This document shows, in pieces, positions 59,084 through 64,000 of a stretch of 64,000 nucleotides of DNA. Below the pieces are notes generated by a model. The model made no database searches. It was not told the DNA's origin and worked only from the letters and a program-made list of their open reading frames with translations. A program made the position numbers and the translations under genes. The stretch covers positions 2,501 to 66,500 of the forward strand of contig JAKOGI010000566.1 of NCBI GenBank assembly GCA_029747015.1, in the 5' to 3' direction. The stretch is from Carnegiea gigantea (lineage: Eukaryota > Streptophyta > Magnoliopsida > Caryophyllales > Cactaceae). Numbering within the stretch: position 1 is the first letter of the stretch; every line of letters begins with the position of its first letter.

Positions 59084-59956
59084 TTAATTTCTTAGTTTCT
59101 GGATTGTAGAGATGATACCCCTAGGATTTATCGTTATAACTAATGAACATGCACTTTTTTCCTTTACCATCCAACTTTTCCCTATTCTTTTTTGGATGTG
59201 CGAATAGGCAATACACCCAAAAACTTTGAAGTGATCTACCTTGGGCTTCTTCTTGAACCATGCTTCAGACAGTGTCCTGTTGAGCACTACTCTCGTGGGA
59301 GTATGATTAAGGATATAGATTGTTGTATTTACTACTTCAGCCCAAAACTGTTTTGGCAAATTCTTACTTTGGAACATGCTGCGAGTCATTTCAACTATTG
59401 TTATGTTCTTTCTTTCTACAACACCGTTTTGTTGAGGTGTACACCTGACTGTAAGCTCCCTTTTAATGCCTTTCTTTTGCAGAACTTGTTGAACTCATTT
59501 GAATTTAATTCTCTCCCACGATCGGATTGTAGAATTTTTGGATTGTGCCCATTCTGTTTCTCTGTGAGGGACTTGAATTGTAGGAAATAAGAGAAGGCTT
59601 GTGATTTTTGTTTAAGGAAGTACACCTATATCATGCGGGCGTAATCATCTACGAACAGTAGGAAATATCTTTTTCCTTCTAGGCTGGGATTACGAGCCAG
59701 GGCCCAAATGTTAGTATGGACTAGTTGAAGTGGGGAAAGCCCTCTAAGAAGTTTTAGTGAATGAAAATCTATGCATCTTTCCTATAATGCAGCCTTCAAA
59801 TATATTTTTGTCGGCATTTATTGTGGGTAGACCAATAACCATATTTCTTCGCTTTAAAACTTTAGGACTACCAAGATTTGGATGACCATAGCAGTGATGC
59901 CATAACGTTGTATCATCTATGATGAAGCTAAAAGATACCTTTTGTTCTGCAGACAT
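59084..59956 (-). pseudogene. Copia B pre-integrase and integrase
   Basis: The pre-integrase His-rich block is TTLWHHCYGHPNLGSPKVL (59744-59956). An integrase piece (59416-59625) has ILQSDRGRELNSNEFNKFC, and a C-terminal core piece (59084-59389) has LPKQFWAEVVNTTIYILNH and KVFGCIAYSHIQK. The pieces are in different frames and separated by stops. Confidence 0.85.
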
Positions 59957-60829
59957 CTTTAGAGGAAAGATCCTGTTTTGCGTTATTGTAATGGAGGCTA
60001 TTAATTACTTCTTCTCCTTATCGAATATGAGGATTTTCTCATCGTCAAATATCACCATATAACCTTTTTGTATCATCTGGCCCACATTTAATAGATTTTG
60101 GGCTAGACTAGGACATGTAAGACATCTTGAATATATTTAGTTGAGCCACTTTTAGCATTCCTCGCAATCGTCCCTTTGCCAGCTACCTCTTGTGTCCTCC
60201 CATCTCCAAGAGTGACACTTGATTTTATACTTTCATCCATTCGGACGAAGGAATTTTTATCTTCGGTCATGTGGTTTGAGCAACCACTATTAACATGCCA
60301 TAAATCTGGTGACTCTTGCTAAGTATTTAGGCTAGAGTAGAAGACCTTTTCAGAGTTACCTTCTTCAATGAAGTTGGTCTGATCTCGTTGCTGGTTTCGG
60401 CAATCTCTTATGTGATGTTTATGCCGTGTGCATCTTCTAAACTTAATATCGGCAGTCATTTGTATTGTGATTTCTCATTTTATATATTCTGCAATATGGG
60501 CCTGGTTTTTCAGTTTCACAGCTTCCTTGATTTTTATAATTTCCTCTCCCCTGCCATGGGTATTAGATCTTCCCTTCCTCAGGGGGAAATTTCTTTATAA
60601 CCATTCTCTTTTTTATTTTCCTCATTGTTGGAGAAATTTAGTTTGGCCTAAAATGCCTGCTCTAATGGCTAGTCTGTAAATCTATGCAATCATTCCTCAT
60701 GCGCTTCAACAGACCTCATTAATTCATTTATTGTCAGTGTAGATAGGTCTTTATATTCTTTTATTATAGCCACTATATGATCAAATTTTACAAGAAGACT
60801 TCTTAGCACCTTTTGTATAACTTTTTATC

Positions 60830-61372
60830 TTCTAACGTTTCTCCAAATATTTTATGCTACCAGCTGTTTTGGTGACACGATTGAAAAATAGTTGAATTGT
60901 TTCACTTTCTTCATTGATAAATTGTCAAATTCTTTCCAAAGAGTGAGTTTGATAGATATTACCTTATCGGTGCCCCGATATACTTCCTTTAGAATGCGCT
61001 AAACCTCCTTGGCTGTTGTCGTGATCATGATTTGAGGAAAGATGGTTGGAGTTACTGCTTCTTGGATGAACGCATGGACTATAATATCCTTCTTCATATT
61101 TTCTTGATATTGCATCTCCTTAGTTTCATCCCATAATAGCTTGTCTTCGCTATGTTTTTTCCTTCTCTTCTCCATCCTTCTTCTTAGGATCCTTACAGGG
61201 TTCTTCATACTTAGTTTCATATCCATTCTATACTATATCCCATAGACCTTGAGCTATAAAAAGGTTCTCATTTGAATAATCCATATTTGATAATTCTCCT
61301 CATCGAATATGGGTGGCCTCAAATTTGATATATAGTTGGCTTAGGTTGAAAGAGGAAAGGAGCTCATGGTTT
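60830..61372 (-). pseudogene. Copia B gag
   Basis: Starts at an ATG near 61372 (MSSFPLST) and, after an in-frame stop, continues with the DUF4219/UBN2-type gag start LRPPIFDEENYQIWIIQM. A later open piece (60999-61226) contains DKLLWDETKEMQYQENMKKD. Frames are broken. Confidence 0.7.
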
Positions 61373-61475
61373 TATGGAGCTAGATTTGACAGACACTAGG
61401 TTTTAAAAGATAGGAAATGGCTTGTGGATGAGTGATTAATATTTTTGAAGGTGAAAGTAGGAGGAGGACCTGAGT

Positions 61476-62564
61476 TGATGTAGAATCAGGTAAGAACAAG
61501 TGAGAAATGACAACGACAAGCACACAGATTGGGGTTCAAACAAATTGGACTGAAACTATGAACTGAACACAATCAGAAAATAAGGTAGTACTGAACTCAA
61601 ACTTGGATAAGACACACCACCATGCTGAGATTAGGGCCCTTGGCTACAATTTGGATAAGACACAACACTAGAATGCAAACTAAGACTCATTAGACCACCA
61701 CCTGTAATAGACAAACTACAGGATAAGCTAGAGAGAATTTGATGGGAATGAGCTAAGCTTGACTTTCATTCAACAGTAACTAAGTATTATAGCATGAAAA
61801 TTAGGCTTTTAAACTCAGCCTTACTCCCTCCCTGAATGGGTAAGCTAAGGTACAATAGATTCTAAAAATAGCAAACAAAGTTTGAAATAAACAGCCCTTA
61901 AGCAGCAAGTATTAGCCACATCTTGACACCTATTCAGTTATTAATCTCCATTAATAAGCTGTCAAACTAATGAAGCATCTTAATCCTACTAATAATGGCA
62001 TTTGGGTGCAAGTTGCAGCTGCTAATCTTGAGAAACTCCTGGGGTAATCAACAAAGGACAGCAGCCTGAAATCCAGTGTATTAAAAAGAATTTCCTTTGA
62101 TTTTGTGCTGGTTAAAAGATGGTGCTATTTGATCTATTTTTGCAACTTTAAGGTCTTCTAGGACAATATTTTAGACACCTTTTAACAACCTTAAATGAGC
62201 TAAAAGTTTTATGTAAGATGAAGTTAAGGTTAACTCCCCAAAACACTGCGTGACTGGACTGTAATCTTAGTATGGTGTTGACTATACTGGTTAACATGGT
62301 AGCTTGATATGTTGTGTCATCATCAAAAAAGTGGGGCAACTTGCATCATTTATTAGCTGATTTGGGAGCTGCCAAATGCTCTAAGTTACTTCCCAAAAGG
62401 GTTCAATTCTTCACTAGATCAAGTAGCAAACTAGTGATTATGCTGGCATGCTAAGAAGATCAATAGAGCTCAAGTCTTGCTTTAGTACTTCCTGAACTAA
62501 TATTTGCATATTCAGAGCGGAGTTGCTAATTGAATTTGATTAATAGTGGGATGATCTCCATCAT
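61476..62564 (-). repeat. 3' LTR of the second gypsy element
   Basis: On the - strand it starts TGATGGAGATCATCCC at 62564, directly after the polypurine GGGGAGGA, and ends CTACATCA at 61476. It shares the TGATG/CATCA ends and GTGGTGTGTCTTATCC words with the 971-bp LTRs of the element in OEP21. The 5 bases outside are GAGTT; the other duplication is off the window. Confidence 0.75.
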
Positions 62565-63687
62565 CCTCCCCTTGTTGAAGAGAATTTGACCCTAAATTCT
62601 CAAGGGGTACATCATCATGATACAGGCTCAGGTCTACCACATTGAAAGTGGCTGAAACCTCATACTCTCCTGACAGTTCAACCCTATAAGCATTATTATT
62701 GATCCTCTCCAGGATCTCAAATGGACCATCTACTCATGCACTCAGTTTGGACTTTCTTTTTTTTATGGGAACCTTTCCTTCCTTAGATGAACCCATATAA
62801 GATCTCCTAGCTAGAAGACAACCTTCCTTCTATGTTTGTTTGCTTGAGACTGATAATTGGCATTGGTCTTCTCAATCTTCTCCCTAACTGTGTCATGCAT
62901 CCCTTGATCTCCTTCACTCTTTTCTTAGCCTCCACACTTGGTCTCTCTTTAATGGCTCCTGGAGTAAGTTACCTAGGAGTTAATGGATCAAGACCATACA
63001 TTGTCTTAAAAGGAGATAAGCCAGTGGTCTTGTGTGGTGGTCGGTTGTATGCAAACTCCACATGGGGCAACAGAAGATCCCAAGCCTTGGCTTGAGTCTT
63101 GACCAACATTCTCAGAAGGATACCGAGAGTCCTATTGGTGACCTCAGTTTGGCTATCAGTTTGGGAATGACATGTAGTTTGAACTTAAGCTTTGTTCCCA
63201 ACTTTTTCCAGAGTGTGAGCTAGAAATGACTAAAAAATTTAGCATCCTTATCTAAAACAACAGATCCAGGGATACCATAGAGTCTCATCACCTCCTAAAA
63301 TAGAGCTTAGCACCTTGAACAACATCATTTGTCTTTGTGCAAGCTATAAAATGAGCCATTTTTGAAAAACTGTCAATAACCACAAAGACTAAATCTTTTC
63401 CCCTTTGGGTCCCTGGAAATCCAACACAAAGTCCATGCTCACATCAATCCAAGGGGCTTGTAGAACTGGAAGAGGTATGTAGAGTCTTGAGGTAAATAGT
63501 GACTCCTGGCTACTTGCCAGGTAGCACACCTCTTAATGATGTCTTGAACATCCTTGGATATACTTGGCTAGTAATAATACTCTTTAAGCATAGATGTCGT
63601 CTTATTTAATCCATAGTGGCCAGCTAGAGTTCCACTATGAGCCTCTCTAATCAATAGCTCCCTGGTACCATATTTGGGAACACACAG

Positions 63688-63933
63688 TTATGCTCTTTTG
63701 AACATATACCCATTCTTAAGGACATAATCTCCCTTTGGCTTCTGCTTGCATTGCTCATATAGCTCACTGAAGTCCTCATCTTGATCATATAAAGACTTTA
63801 GATGCTCAAAACCTACAATACAGGTTTCAAGCTGAAATAGGAGTAGGTGTCTCCTAGACAGTGCATCAACTCCTTGATTAATCTTACCTGACTTATGTTT
63901 GATGGTGAAATGAAATGACTGAAGGTACTCCAT
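63688..63933 (-). pseudogene. Gypsy RNase H tail and linker of the second element
   Basis: An open fragment with FTIKHKSGKINQGVDALSRR, the conserved end of gypsy RNase H, followed by the linker to the integrase (LYEQCKQKPKGDYVLKNGYM). The equivalent region in the OEP21 element lies at about 20785-21000 ([15 protein letters not shown]). Confidence 0.85.
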
Positions 63934-64000
63934 CTATTTGGCATGTCTAGCATTAAGCTTATATTATCCTTGAATGTATTTGAGGGCCTTATGATCAGAG

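Larger units (their letters stand above)
56937..61400 (-). mobile_element. Ty1/copia element B (Tork/Tnt1-like), 5' LTR missing
   Basis: On the - strand the order is gag (about 60830-61372; PPIFDEENYQIWIIQM near 61270-61320), zinc-knuckle remnant, protease (about 60170-60310, where the active-site DSG reads NSG in VNSGCSNHMTE), pre-integrase and integrase (59084-59956), RT (about 57950-58700) and RNase H (about 57300-57900), then the polypurine AAAGAGAAG and a 3' LTR ending the unit. This is the copia order. Frames are broken throughout. No 5' LTR is seen upstream of gag, where a gypsy LTR begins at 61476. Confidence 0.85.
61476..64000 (-). mobile_element. Second Ty3/gypsy element, 3' part, running off the window
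   Basis: On the - strand: an RNase H tail with KHKSGKINQGVDALSRRH near 63850-63895, the integrase zinc region (LIREAHSGTLAGH near 63620-63660), a catalytic core with stops, a C-terminus INNNAYRVELSGEYEVSATF, the PPT-containing QQGEDDGD and a 1089-bp 3' LTR. The C-terminus and LTR start match the element inside OEP21, so both belong to one lineage. Protease, gag and the 5' LTR lie beyond the right edge. Confidence 0.85.

Overview
This is nuclear DNA of a flowering plant, most likely a dicot. The evidence is the GT-AG introns of plant type, host genes whose best-known relatives are plant proteins (one a chloroplast envelope pore), and a repeat fraction made of plant lineages: Ty3/gypsy and Ty1/copia LTR elements, L1 and RTE LINEs, hAT, MULE, PIF/Harbinger and CACTA-like elements. 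I cannot name the species from the sequence alone. Sequence outside genes is AT-rich and full of microsatellites and poly(A/T/C/G) runs.

Three host genes are recognisable. (1) 3106-8622, + strand: ribophorin I, a subunit of the ER oligosaccharyltransferase; ten exons give an intact 611-residue protein, with an L1 3' fragment in intron 5. (2) 15194-30136, + strand: OEP21, the anion channel of the chloroplast outer envelope; five exons encode 167 residues, but exon 2 is cut by a full-length Ty3/gypsy element (16654-23293) with a 5-bp target duplication, and a MULE ends only about 190 bp upstream of the start codon. (3) 50019-50597, + strand: an intronless RING-H2 ubiquitin ligase of the ATL80 type.

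Layout: 1-530 is TA/TG microsatellite; 590-2000 an L1 remnant; 2158-2865 a small hAT-like element; 3.0-8.6 kb ribophorin I; 9.6-10.0 kb a MITE-like repeat; 10016-15003 a decayed FAR1-type MULE carrying dozens of TGTTCA motifs; 15.2-30.1 kb OEP21 with an RTE fragment in intron 1, the gypsy element in exon 2 and a 5.9-kb intron 4; 31176-34750 a 3.6-kb hAT-like element with a perfect 8-bp duplication; 34909-36339 a solo LTR with a perfect 5-bp duplication; 39106-41827 a small copia deletion derivative (gag plus protease only) with near-identical LTRs; 43398-43787 a Harbinger-type MITE; 44.07-45.60 kb an element with CGACGGAA arrays; 47.5-48.4 kb another L1 remnant; 49.9-50.6 kb ATL80; 50.6-55.6 kb AT-rich sequence without recognised genes; 55.6-61.4 kb two copia elements on the - strand, one with an inverted LTR piece and one with heat-shock-element arrays in its LTR; 61476-64000 the 3' LTR and pol end of a second gypsy element of the same kind as the one in OEP21, running off the window.

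The host genes do not form a pathway with each other. The main interest lies in the mobile elements: a chloroplast channel gene interrupted by a retrotransposon yet with a symmetric exon that could be skipped in frame, a TIR element with a striking TGTTCA motif array, G-box palindromes shared by three different LTR-element families, heat-shock arrays in a copia LTR, and a gag-protease-only copia derivative.
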